Assembly (NCBI GenBank): GCA_025350085.1
Contig: JANXYI010000313.1
Location: forward strand, 1 to 5,708
Length of the DNA stretch: 5,708 bases
From: Deltaproteobacteria bacterium
Lineage (GTDB): Bacteria > Desulfobacterota > Desulfovibrionia > Desulfovibrionales > Desulfovibrionaceae
Direction of reading: 5' to 3'
The translations under genes were made by a program, and so were the position numbers. The notes beneath the pieces are model-generated. The model searched no databases. It had not been told where the DNA came from and saw only the letters and a program-made list of their open reading frames with translations. Positions 1 to 5,606 of the stretch are shown piece after piece. How positions within the stretch are numbered: position 1 is the first letter of the stretch; the number at the start of each line of letters is the position of its first letter.

Positions 1-636
1 GATTTGACCCACACCACCGAGGACCCCCAGGAGCGCAGGAAGCGCCTGCGCGAGTTCAAGGAGATCGTGAGCGCCCTGAAGGTCAAGGACGTCCGGTTCC
101 TGCCCGGCGAACACGACGCCTCCCTGGACTATGGCGAGGCCTACAAGGAGTTCTTCGGCCAGACCTACTACACCTTTGAGCACAAGGGCGTACACTTCAT
201 CGCCCTGGACAACGTGTCCGATCCTGCCGCGAGCCTCGGAGACAAGCAGCTCAAGTGGTTCGAGGGCGAGCTGAAGGAATACGCCAAGGATGCGCCCATC
301 GTCGTGCTGACGCACCGGCCGCTGTTCGACCTGTACCCGCAATGGGACTGGGCCACGCGCGACGGGGCCCGCGCCATTGAATTGATGGCGCCCTACACCA
401 ACCTGACCGTGCTCTACGGCCACATCCACCAGGAAAACCACTTCATGACCGGCCAGACCCCGCACCACGCCGCAAAATCGCTCATCTTCCCGCTGCCTGC
501 GCCGGGCAGCACCCCGAAGCGCACGCCCATCCCGTGGGACCCGGCTGAGCCGTTCAAGGGCCTGGGCTTCCGGGGCGTTGATTCCCTGGCCGCCGCAAAG
601 GGCCTGAAACTGACGGAATACCCCCTGAAGGCCTAG
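1..636 (+). CDS. Metallophosphoesterase (calcineurin-like), 5'-truncated
   Basis: This is the C-terminal 211 codons of a calcineurin-like metallophosphoesterase, a family that hydrolyses phosphate esters with a two-metal centre. The frame is open from base 1 and begins with Asp-Leu-Thr-His, which looks like the second half of the family motif GD-x-x-H, so the Asp-x-His motif must lie upstream of the window. Visible metal-site motifs are GEHD at codons 36-39 (a variant of the usual GNH[DE]), LTHRP around codon 105 with the metal-binding His, and GHIH at codons 140-143. An in-frame TTG at base 4 could be mistaken for a start, but the motif order argues for a partial gene. The stop codon TAG is two bases before the cupredoxin ATG, so the two are probably co-transcribed. 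The substrate cannot be deduced; the C-terminal portion is rich in Pro and may be exposed. Whether the enzyme is exported cannot be judged without the N-terminus. Confidence 0.88.
   Translation, partial: DLTHTTEDPQERRKRLREFKEIVSALKVKDVRFLPGEHDASLDYGEAYKEFFGQTYYTFEHKGVHFIALDNVSDPAASLGDKQLKWFEGELKEYAKDAPIVVLTHRPLFDLYPQWDWATRDGARAIELMAPYTNLTVLYGHIHQENHFMTGQTPHHAAKSLIFPLPAPGSTPKRTPIPWDPAEPFKGLGFRGVDSLAAAKGLKLTEYPLKA
627..631 (+). promoter_or_regulatory. Ribosome binding site of the cupredoxin gene
   Basis: GAAGG lies seven bases before the ATG at 639 and inside the last codons of the phosphoesterase gene. It supports this start and suggests translational coupling of the two genes. Confidence 0.6.
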
Positions 637-638
637 CC

Positions 639-1016
639 ATGAAGACGAACCTCCTCGCCCTGACCATGTTCCTGGCGCTGGCTCTGCCCTTTGGCCTGCA
701 TGCAGAGGCAGCCAGCGCCCTGGCTGCGGACCCGATCCAGACCATCAGGATCACGGCCAAGAAGTTCGAGTACTCGCCGAGCGAGATCGAGCTCAGGCAG
801 GGCGAGCCGGTGCTGCTGGAGCTGATCTCGCTCGACCGTCTGCACGGGTTCAACTGCCCGGACCTCGGCGTGCGCGCGGACATCGTACCCGGAACCCCGA
901 CCACCATCCGCGTGGAGCCCAAGAAGGCCGGGCGGCTCGTCTTCCGCTGCGACATCTATTGCGGCGACGGGCACGAGGAGATGGAAGGCGCCTTCATCGT
1001 CAAGGGCGGCCAGTGA
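639..1016 (+). CDS. Exported cupredoxin with a CuA-type copper site
   Basis: This 125-residue protein resembles the soluble copper domain of cytochrome c oxidase subunit II and nitrous oxide reductase. Residues 1 to about 22-29 form a signal peptide: a Lys near the start, a Leu/Ala-rich core, and possible cleavage after LHA or ALA. There is no lipobox cysteine, so it is predicted to be a free periplasmic protein. The CuA ligand pattern is complete: His69 in the segment LHGFNCPDL, then Cys104-x3-Cys108-x3-His112-x2-Met115 in CDIYCGDGHEEM. The segment RADIVPG corresponds to the loop that follows the first His in COX II. There is no transmembrane hairpin, so this is a stand-alone CuA domain and not an oxidase subunit. 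It could act as an electron carrier or copper carrier; the sequence does not distinguish these. It follows the phosphoesterase gene by two bases and ends about 110 bases before a strong terminator. Confidence 0.88.
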   Translation: MKTNLLALTMFLALALPFGLHAEAASALAADPIQTIRITAKKFEYSPSEIELRQGEPVLLELISLDRLHGFNCPDLGVRADIVPGTPTTIRVEPKKAGRLVFRCDIYCGDGHEEMEGAFIVKGGQ

Positions 1017-1043
1017 CCGCCCTGGCCGGAACCCGAGCAAGCG

Positions 1044-1065
1044 GCCCTGATTGAGCCCTGATTGA
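1044..1065 (+). repeat. Tandem 11-bp direct repeat
   Basis: GCCCTGATTGA occurs twice with no spacer (1044-1054 and 1055-1065), 28 bases after the cupredoxin stop codon. Both copies are identical. It may be a slippage duplication; no binding protein is evident. Confidence 0.7.
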
Positions 1066-1124
1066 CGCGCCCGCGGCCGTCGCGCTTTACGGGCTGGCAG
1101 CCCCCCACCCCGAGCCCAAGCCCC

Positions 1125-1161
1125 AAAGTCCCGGTTCCTGCACAGGGCCGGGACTTTTTTT
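1125..1161 (+). terminator. Rho-independent terminator after the phosphoesterase-cupredoxin unit
   Basis: The arms AAAGTCCCGG (1125-1134) and CCGGGACTTT (1148-1157) are perfectly complementary over 10 bp. The 13-base loop can itself pair CCTG with CAGG. The right arm runs into a tract of seven T (1155-1161). CCCC before the left arm and GGGG after the T tract could extend pairing. This is a convincing intrinsic terminator for the upstream genes. Confidence 0.87.
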
Positions 1162-1181
1162 GGGGCCAGGCGCACGGCAGA

Positions 1182-1228
1182 CCGGCCGGTCCTGGTTCTT
1201 CCAAAATCCGTCGGCCAGGACCGGCCGG
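1182..1228. repeat. Perfect 14-bp inverted repeat with 19-base spacer
   Basis: The arms CCGGCCGGTCCTGG (1182-1195) and CCAGGACCGGCCGG (1215-1228) are exact reverse complements around a 19-base, more AT-rich spacer. Each arm also contains the palindrome CCGGCCGG. No T tract follows, so it does not look like a second intrinsic terminator. It may be a REP-like element, an mRNA-stabilising hairpin or a protein-binding site. Confidence 0.75.
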
Positions 1229-1373
1229 AAGACCCCGCGCGCAATATTCTGTCGAAAAGCGGACTGTTGCCGCTGCCGGGGCCCTTTGCAAAACTGTCCT
1301 CCGGGCCATTTACGACACCACCTCGAAGCAAGGTCCGGGCTTGCACCGCATCTCTTTCCTGTGCCGCAGACCC

Positions 1374-1402
1374 TTGACTTTACAACTCGGAGAATATACA
1401 TA
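1374..1402 (+). promoter_or_regulatory. Sigma-70-like promoter for the FecR/RTX gene
   Basis: TTGACT (1374-1379) matches five of six -35 consensus bases. TACATA at 1397-1402 lies 17 bases further, and the overlapping TATACA (1395-1400) lies at 15 bases. The stretch 1379-1410 is the AT-rich island of an otherwise GC-rich gap. Transcription would begin near 1408-1412 and give a leader of roughly 100 bases before the ATG at 1508. The assignment is by inspection only. Confidence 0.55.
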
Positions 1403-1441
1403 ACCTAAAAAGTCTTGCCCAAGAACCAGTACAGTTTTTTG

Positions 1442-1454
1442 TGATGCTGCATCA
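1442..1454. other. Short palindrome in the leader of the FecR/RTX gene
   Basis: TGATGC-T-GCATCA is a 6+1+6 palindrome. It sits just after a run of six T (1435-1440), about 55 bases before the start codon and downstream of the predicted promoter. Its position would suit an operator or a small RNA structure, but it is short and could be chance. Confidence 0.35.
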
Positions 1455-1495
1455 GCGTTTCTTTAGATGGCAGACGGGTCACCGGATTCACTGCG

Positions 1496-1501
1496 AGGAG
1501 G
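1496..1501 (+). promoter_or_regulatory. Ribosome binding site of the FecR/RTX gene
   Basis: AGGAGG is a full Shine-Dalgarno match placed six bases before ATG 1508. It fixes that start codon in preference to upstream in-frame or out-of-frame candidates such as the ATG at 1441-1442. Confidence 0.85.
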
Positions 1502-1507
1502 CCCAGC

Positions 1508-4500
1508 ATGGCTCAAGAAATCGGCATCGCCAAGGTCGTTCAGGGTCAGATGACGGCCGTGGGCTCCGAGGGCAGCCGCGGGCTTTCCGCAGGCAGTCCC
1601 GTTTTCAAGGGCGACACGGTGGCCACGGCCAAAGGCTCGGCCGGGTCCATCCAGTTCCTGGACAATACCGTCCTGAACGTCGGCGAAGGGTCCAAGGTCA
1701 GCCTGGACCAGTACGTCTTTGACGCGGACAAGGGCACGGGCCAGGCGCTGTTCAAGCTGGCCCAGGGCACCTTCCGCACCGTCACCGGCGAGATCGTCAA
1801 AAAGAACCCCGAAGCCTTCAAGATGCAAAGCCCGCTGGCCACCATCGGCATCCGCGGCACCGAGACCGGGCATACCGTTCCGGGCGAGGGCCAGGGCGGC
1901 GGCGAGAACCACCTGGTCATGGTCTTTGACGGCAAGCCCGTCATCGTCCAGCCGCTCGGCGGCGGGGCCTACCAGGTCCTCAGCCAGGCCGGCGTCAAGG
2001 TCGAGGTGGGCAAGTTCGGCGCTGGGCCGGTCATGATCATGACCCCCCAGGAATTCAAATATTTCAATGCCCTGACCGTCACAGGAATCCAGCAGGGCGT
2101 GCCCAAGGACACCGTAAGCAACACGCCGGGCACCCAGGGCCAGGGCAAGGACGCCAAGGTCCAGGCCGCTGCCGACAACGCGGCCAAGGCCGCTGCCGAC
2201 GCCGCTGCCAAGGCTGCTGCCGCTGTCGCGGCCAAGGCCGCTGCCGTTGCTGCTGCCAAGGCCGCTGCCGAAGCCGCTCCGGCGGCCAAGGCCGCTGCCG
2301 AGGCCGCTGCCAAGGCCGCCGCGGATGCCGCTTCCAAGGCCGATGCTGCGTCCAAGGCCGCTGCCGATGCCTCAGCCAAGGCCAACGCCGAATCCTTTGC
2401 CGCGCAGCAGGCAGCTGCCCAGGCCGATGCAGCCAAGCTCGCCTCCGATGCCTCCAAGACCGGTACGGATCAAACCACCACCCTGGGCAAGGGAGACATC
2501 TTCCACATCGATAATGGTGTGATTGTCAGCGTCGCCCCGCCGCCGCCTCCGCCGCCTCCTCCTCCGCCGCCGCCACCGCCGCCGCCGCATGTGGAGCCGC
2601 CGGCACCTCCGCCAGTGGAGCCGCCACCTCCGCCGCCCCCACCGCCGCCGGTGGAGCCACCGCACACGACCGCGGGGGTCCTGGACCTCAGCAGCGCCGC
2701 AGTGGCCCAAAGCGTCTTTCTGCACGCCGATGGCACCGCGTTCTACGGGGCGACCGGCTCCCAAGACAACGTGACCTCGATCCACGGCAGCAACCACGGG
2801 GACTCCATCTTCACCTTTTCCCCCTCTGTGACCCTGGTGGGCGGTTCCGGCAATGACGTCTTTGTCTACGAGTCTGACGGCACGGTTGCGCAAACCGTCT
2901 CCATCGACGGCGGCGGCAACACCGGCGGCGAAGGCAACACCCTGGAGGTCAACGCCAACGTCGACTTCTCGCATGCCGCGGGCTTCAGCCACATCCAGAC
3001 CTTGATACTCACGGCAGGCCACACGGCCACCTTCTCGGCCCCGCAAATCGACGGCTCCGGCCCGGTCCACTCCGACGTAAAGGACATCTGGGTCCCCATC
3101 CACGTGGGCGACGGCTCCCACTCCAGCGAGCACATCGTGGTCACGGACCCGGGCCATACCTGGGACTACGACTTCTCGGGCATCACCTTCCACAACTGGG
3201 GCGACGAGGATGTCCTGGACATCACCGGCCGCTCCAGCGCCGACGACTACCACATGGGCGCGAACATGAACGCCACGGTGCACCTGCAGGCCGAGGGCGG
3301 CACCCTGTATTTCATCCCGAACGCAGGCCAGGAGTCCGCCCTGGACAACGTGCACGACGTGGGCAACATCGTGCTCCAGGACCCGGGCGTAGACAGGGAC
3401 ATCTCCCTGACCCCGCCGGGCGGGGACATCACCCCCTCGCACCTGGTCGATAGCTGCCCCGTCTACGACGCCCTGAACATCGACGCGAGCCAGCTCCTCG
3501 CGGGCCGCAACCTGACCCTGAACGCCAGCAGCATCAACGGCCACCTGGACTTCAAGGCCGGGGCCGGGCACGACAACATCACCGGGTCGGCCGGGGACGA
3601 CTTCTTCCGCTTCGGCACGCACCTGACCAGCGCGGACCACATCGACGGCGGCGCGGGCACCGACACCTTGAGCTTCACCCAGCAGGTCCAGAACGTGGCC
3701 TACTCATCCGAGAGCGGCGTCGTCACAGAATACCGGCAATGGCAGACCCACGACCTGGACAATGTACTCGGCGTGGAGAGGGTCATCCTGGGCGATGCGG
3801 ACACGACCCTCACCATCTCGAACTCCGTGGCCACGACCCTGGTGGGCAGCCTGACCTCGCATCAAATCGAGATCGACGGCTCGGCCATCGCCTCCGGCCA
3901 CACCCTGACCTTTGACGCCGCCGGGGTAAGCGCCGACTATAGCTTCAATGTTTTCGGCGGCGCAGGCACCGATGTGCTCAAGGGCGGCGCGGGCGACGAC
4001 CACTTCCTTTTGTCGCACGGCACCCCGGGCGCGGGCTCGATCATCAGCGGCGGCGGCGGCACCAACTCGCTGGCCATCACCGGCGACCCGGACCACAACG
4101 ACCTGGCCCATGCCGTGGACCTGCGCAACGTGGGCATAAGCCACATCCAGTTCGGCCAGGCCACCGACGCCTATGTCATCGTCAATGACAGCCTGGTCGA
4201 CAACAGCACCGGCGGCATGGGCCATGCCGCCATCACGCTGGACCACTCCACCCTGGAGGTCCATGGCTTCACAAACGAGTTGGACGTGTCCGGCTTCACC
4301 CTGCGGCTGAACGACTCCACCCTGCATATCTACACCCCGGACGCGGACGGATCACCGGACCTGTCCAGCCTGACCGGCGTGACCTTTGGCCAGGGTGGCA
4401 CAGCCACCAACCACCTCATCATCGACGGCAACAGCCACAACGAAAACATCAACCTGGGCGGGTACATGCCCGGAGCCTTCGAGGTCCACGGAGGCGGCGG

Positions 4501-5269
4501 GACCGACACCGTGATCTTCCGCGCGGAGGGCAATTACAGCAGCATGGCGGCCGACCTCACGGACATCACGCACACCCTGGTGCGCGAGGGCGGCTACCAC
4601 ACCTCCGTCTCCATCACCGCCCACGGCGGCGAAGCACTCATCAATCTACGCACCTACACCGAGGACGCCACGGTCAACGCCACGGTCGTCGGGATCAGCG
4701 TCTACAACCTGCGTTTTCGCACCACCGTAGATTTTCCGGGGCGGCGCGGACGGATCGAAATCTGGCAAGATGGCAAAGTCCAAACCATTTACCAAGTCAC
4801 CCCGCAAGGCACGTGGTCGTGGTCGCCTAAAAACGGCAGAAAACCCGAGACTCCACCGATCAAACCCGATGCGCCGTTCACGTTCGCCACACCGATCAAA
4901 GCGGGGCTGCTGGGACTGCTGGCGGTTGGCAAGGTCGAAAACGAAACCCTGAGCGCCCCCGATACGCTCGAGGTGGGCGGCGTGCGCGGTCGCGCCATTC
5001 GCCGCGAAGGAAAAGGCTATCAAGTCGCGTTCGTGTTCGGCAAAGACGGTCTGATGAACGTGGAGCGCACCGTGCTGACGAACGACAAAGGCGAGAAGAC
5101 CGAGTTTACACTGCTGTACGACACGTATAAAACCGTGAGCGGCGTCAAGATTCCAGTCGGCGCTGGACTGCAAGCCAGTCAGATGCCGGGCGTCGCCGCC
5201 GCACGCTTCACGATCACCGCCGTTGCCGTGAATCCGACATTGCCCGCCAGCGCGTTTGCAGAACCCTGA
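1508..5269 (+). CDS. Large FecR-domain / RTX-type surface protein, fused in frame to an unrelated tail
   Basis: The ORF is 1253 codons long, but only about residues 1-1035 appear native. Order: a FecR-type domain (about 1-175) with the segment SPLATIGIRGTE near residue 115, typical of FecR-like domains in large surface proteins; a linker; an Ala/Lys-rich rod (217-316); a Pro-rich spacer (344-385); then a long beta-rich region (390-1030) with RTX-like GGxGxD motifs at 445-450, 685-698, 714-719, 817-831 and 995-1000. RTX nonapeptides normally bind calcium and fold as beta-rolls after type I secretion. There is no N-terminal signal peptide, which agrees with type I export, but the expected C-terminal secretion signal is missing because the frame changes into a LolA-like tail. 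It is probably an adhesin or surface-layer-like protein; this is inference. No transporter genes are in view. From roughly 4590-4650 onward codon use changes abruptly, so the full-length product is suspect. Confidence 0.8.
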   Translation: MAQEIGIAKVVQGQMTAVGSEGSRGLSAGSPVFKGDTVATAKGSAGSIQFLDNTVLNVGEGSKVSLDQYVFDADKGTGQALFKLAQGTFRTVTGEIVKKNPEAFKMQSPLATIGIRGTETGHTVPGEGQGGGENHLVMVFDGKPVIVQPLGGGAYQVLSQAGVKVEVGKFGAGPVMIMTPQEFKYFNALTVTGIQQGVPKDTVSNTPGTQGQGKDAKVQAAADNAAKAAADAAAKAAAAVAAKAAAVAAAKAAAEAAPAAKAAAEAAAKAAADAASKADAASKAAADASAKANAESFAAQQAAAQADAAKLASDASKTGTDQTTTLGKGDIFHIDNGVIVSVAPPPPPPPPPPPPPPPPPHVEPPAPPPVEPPPPPPPPPPVEPPHTTAGVLDLSSAAVAQSVFLHADGTAFYGATGSQDNVTSIHGSNHGDSIFTFSPSVTLVGGSGNDVFVYESDGTVAQTVSIDGGGNTGGEGNTLEVNANVDFSHAAGFSHIQTLILTAGHTATFSAPQIDGSGPVHSDVKDIWVPIHVGDGSHSSEHIVVTDPGHTWDYDFSGITFHNWGDEDVLDITGRSSADDYHMGANMNATVHLQAEGGTLYFIPNAGQESALDNVHDVGNIVLQDPGVDRDISLTPPGGDITPSHLVDSCPVYDALNIDASQLLAGRNLTLNASSINGHLDFKAGAGHDNITGSAGDDFFRFGTHLTSADHIDGGAGTDTLSFTQQVQNVAYSSESGVVTEYRQWQTHDLDNVLGVERVILGDADTTLTISNSVATTLVGSLTSHQIEIDGSAIASGHTLTFDAAGVSADYSFNVFGGAGTDVLKGGAGDDHFLLSHGTPGAGSIISGGGGTNSLAITGDPDHNDLAHAVDLRNVGISHIQFGQATDAYVIVNDSLVDNSTGGMGHAAITLDHSTLEVHGFTNELDVSGFTLRLNDSTLHIYTPDADGSPDLSSLTGVTFGQGGTATNHLIIDGNSHNENINLGGYMPGAFEVHGGGGTDTVIFRAEGNYSSMAADLTDITHTLVREGGYHTSVSITAHGGEALINLRTYTEDATVNATVVGISVYNLRFRTTVDFPGRRGRIEIWQDGKVQTIYQVTPQGTWSWSPKNGRKPETPPIKPDAPFTFATPIKAGLLGLLAVGKVENETLSAPDTLEVGGVRGRAIRREGKGYQVAFVFGKDGLMNVERTVLTNDKGEKTEFTLLYDTYKTVSGVKIPVGAGLQASQMPGVAAARFTITAVAVNPTLPASAFAEP
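2156..2455 (+). repeat. Ala/Lys-rich coding repeat (TolA-like rod)
   Basis: About 100 residues (217-316) consist mostly of Ala with Lys, Asp, Glu or Ser at intervals, as in AAAKAAADAA. This composition predicts a long, regular alpha-helical rod such as the middle domain of TolA. The DNA repeats as well: CCAAGGCCGCTGCCG occurs exactly at 2184, 2232, 2256, 2286 and 2352. In the second half the pattern becomes less regular, with Ser, Gln and Asn. The segment probably acts as a spacer between the FecR domain and the outer parts. Confidence 0.85.
2537..2665 (+). repeat. Proline-rich spacer with 17 consecutive prolines
   Basis: Residues 344-360 are 17 prolines in a row, followed by VEPP-type units and a second run of about ten prolines, ending near residue 385. 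Such a tract forms a stiff polyproline II rod. Codons are mixed CCG, CCT and CCA, so the tract is not a pure trinucleotide run. Translation of such runs generally depends on EF-P. Confidence 0.9.
2840..4507 (+). repeat. Region of scattered RTX-type GGxGxD motifs
   Basis: Motifs seen are GGSGND (residue 445), GAGHDNITGSAGDD (685-698), GGAGTD (714), GGAGTDVLKGGAGDD (817-831), GGGGTN (848) and GGGGTD (995). They are singletons or pairs and not a long uninterrupted array, each followed by hydrophobic beta-type residues such as TLSF or VIF. The pattern fits a beta-solenoid or repeated-domain protein with occasional calcium sites. Calcium binding is inferred from the family. Confidence 0.7.
4620..5269 (+). 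other. LolA-like (lipoprotein-sorting-type) C-terminal segment of foreign origin
   Basis: From about residue 1035 the ORF no longer resembles the RTX region. The segment starts around AHGGEALINLRTYTE, a pattern common after the signal peptide of LolA-like or outer membrane lipoprotein-sorting-type proteins. It continues with beta strands (RIEIWQDGKVQTIYQV, then VPVGAG-type turns) and ends with AVNPTLPASAFAEP, like the closing VNPxLPxxxF of that family. Lysine codons here are nine AAA and three AAG, against about three AAA and 28 AAG in the preceding part of the same ORF. It is therefore best viewed as the 3' part of a separate gene whose start and signal peptide are missing. In its native form it would be a periplasmic or cell-envelope protein. 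The family call is by eye; the composition break is firmer than the name. Confidence 0.55.
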
Positions 5270-5294
5270 ATTTCTCGAGGCTCGAGTCAATGAT

Positions 5295-5314
5295 GCTGGA
5301 TTCTTCGAACCAGC
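5295..5314. terminator. Possible weak hairpin between convergent genes
   Basis: GCTGG (5295-5299) pairs with CCAGC (5310-5314), and TTC with GAA inside, leaving one bulged A and a three-base loop. It lies between the convergent stop codons at 5269 and 5354, where a bidirectional terminator would be expected, but no T tract follows on either strand. Confidence 0.25.
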
Positions 5315-5353
5315 GAGGTTAATGGGGGATGATTTCGATTTTGGGCATAGCAC

Positions 5354-5536
5354 TCAGCCCTTGGGCAGGTTGAATCGCTGCCGAATCTCGGCGCTCGAGA
5401 TGATACGTCCAGCGCGACCATCCTCGAGTCCGCGTTGAACGGATTCGTGGACGTAAATTTCGTACGTCAAATCTTCCCACGTCGAATCGTCCGGTAAAGA
5501 TTCGATGAGTTTGTGGGCTTGTTCTTTGAAGGTCAC
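5354..5536 (-). CDS. Small antitoxin-like protein (60 aa, GTG start)
   Basis: The predicted product starts MTFKEQAHKLIESLPDD and contains TWEDLTYEIYVHESVQRGLEDGRAG followed by IISSAEIRQRFNLPKG (each block given in short pieces of one continuous protein). This resembles the small acidic proteins, about 60-90 residues, encoded as antitoxin halves of ParE/RelE-type toxin-antitoxin pairs, in which an IxxGLxDxxxGRxxxxxEVRxxF tail is common. The frame is open further upstream to 5689, but that stretch overlaps the end of the ABC transporter gene in another frame, so a start within 5537-5606 or at GTG 5536 is more likely. I chose GTG 5536 because family members begin with a similar KEQ-x-LIE-x-LPDD segment; no good Shine-Dalgarno is visible, so the start is uncertain. 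It lies 70 bases downstream of the ABC gene stop. No toxin gene is intact next to it. Confidence 0.6.
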   Translation of the reverse strand: MTFKEQAHKLIESLPDDSTWEDLTYEIYVHESVQRGLEDGRAGRIISSAEIRQRFNLPKG

Positions 5537-5606
5537 GCAGCCGTCATACAGAGCATGAATTCTGCTCAGGTCTAGCTCGAGATCAATCGCATCCCCTCGA
5601 GCCGTG

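Noticed and set aside
1087..1401. Minus-strand open frames across the same gap
   Set aside because: They overlap the same regulatory elements and encode Arg/Pro/Gly-rich sequence without a recognisable motif.
1062..1403. Plus-strand open frame of 113 codons in the gap
   Set aside because: It runs through the intrinsic terminator, the inverted repeat and the promoter, has no ribosome site and a composition typical of non-coding GC-rich DNA.
1413..1440. TCTTG-CC-CAAGA followed by six T as a second terminator or attenuator
   Set aside because: The stem is only 5 bp with a two-base loop, and ten bases separate it from the T run; too weak to call.
1440..1507. Cyclic di-GMP (GEMM) riboswitch in the leader
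   Set aside because: The conserved GEMM sequence blocks such as GCAAAG are not present.
2372..3640. Long minus-strand open frame of about 420 codons opposite the FecR/RTX gene
   Set aside because: It is an antisense shadow of a GC-rich gene: Arg/Val/Gly-rich low-complexity protein, no ribosome site, and the plus strand frame has clear domains.
4646..5353. Minus-strand open frame of 235 codons opposite the LolA-like tail
   Set aside because: Its product has no recognisable pattern, and the plus strand carries a plausible family ending. Its ATG lies just after the antitoxin-like stop, but the protein looks like antisense translation.
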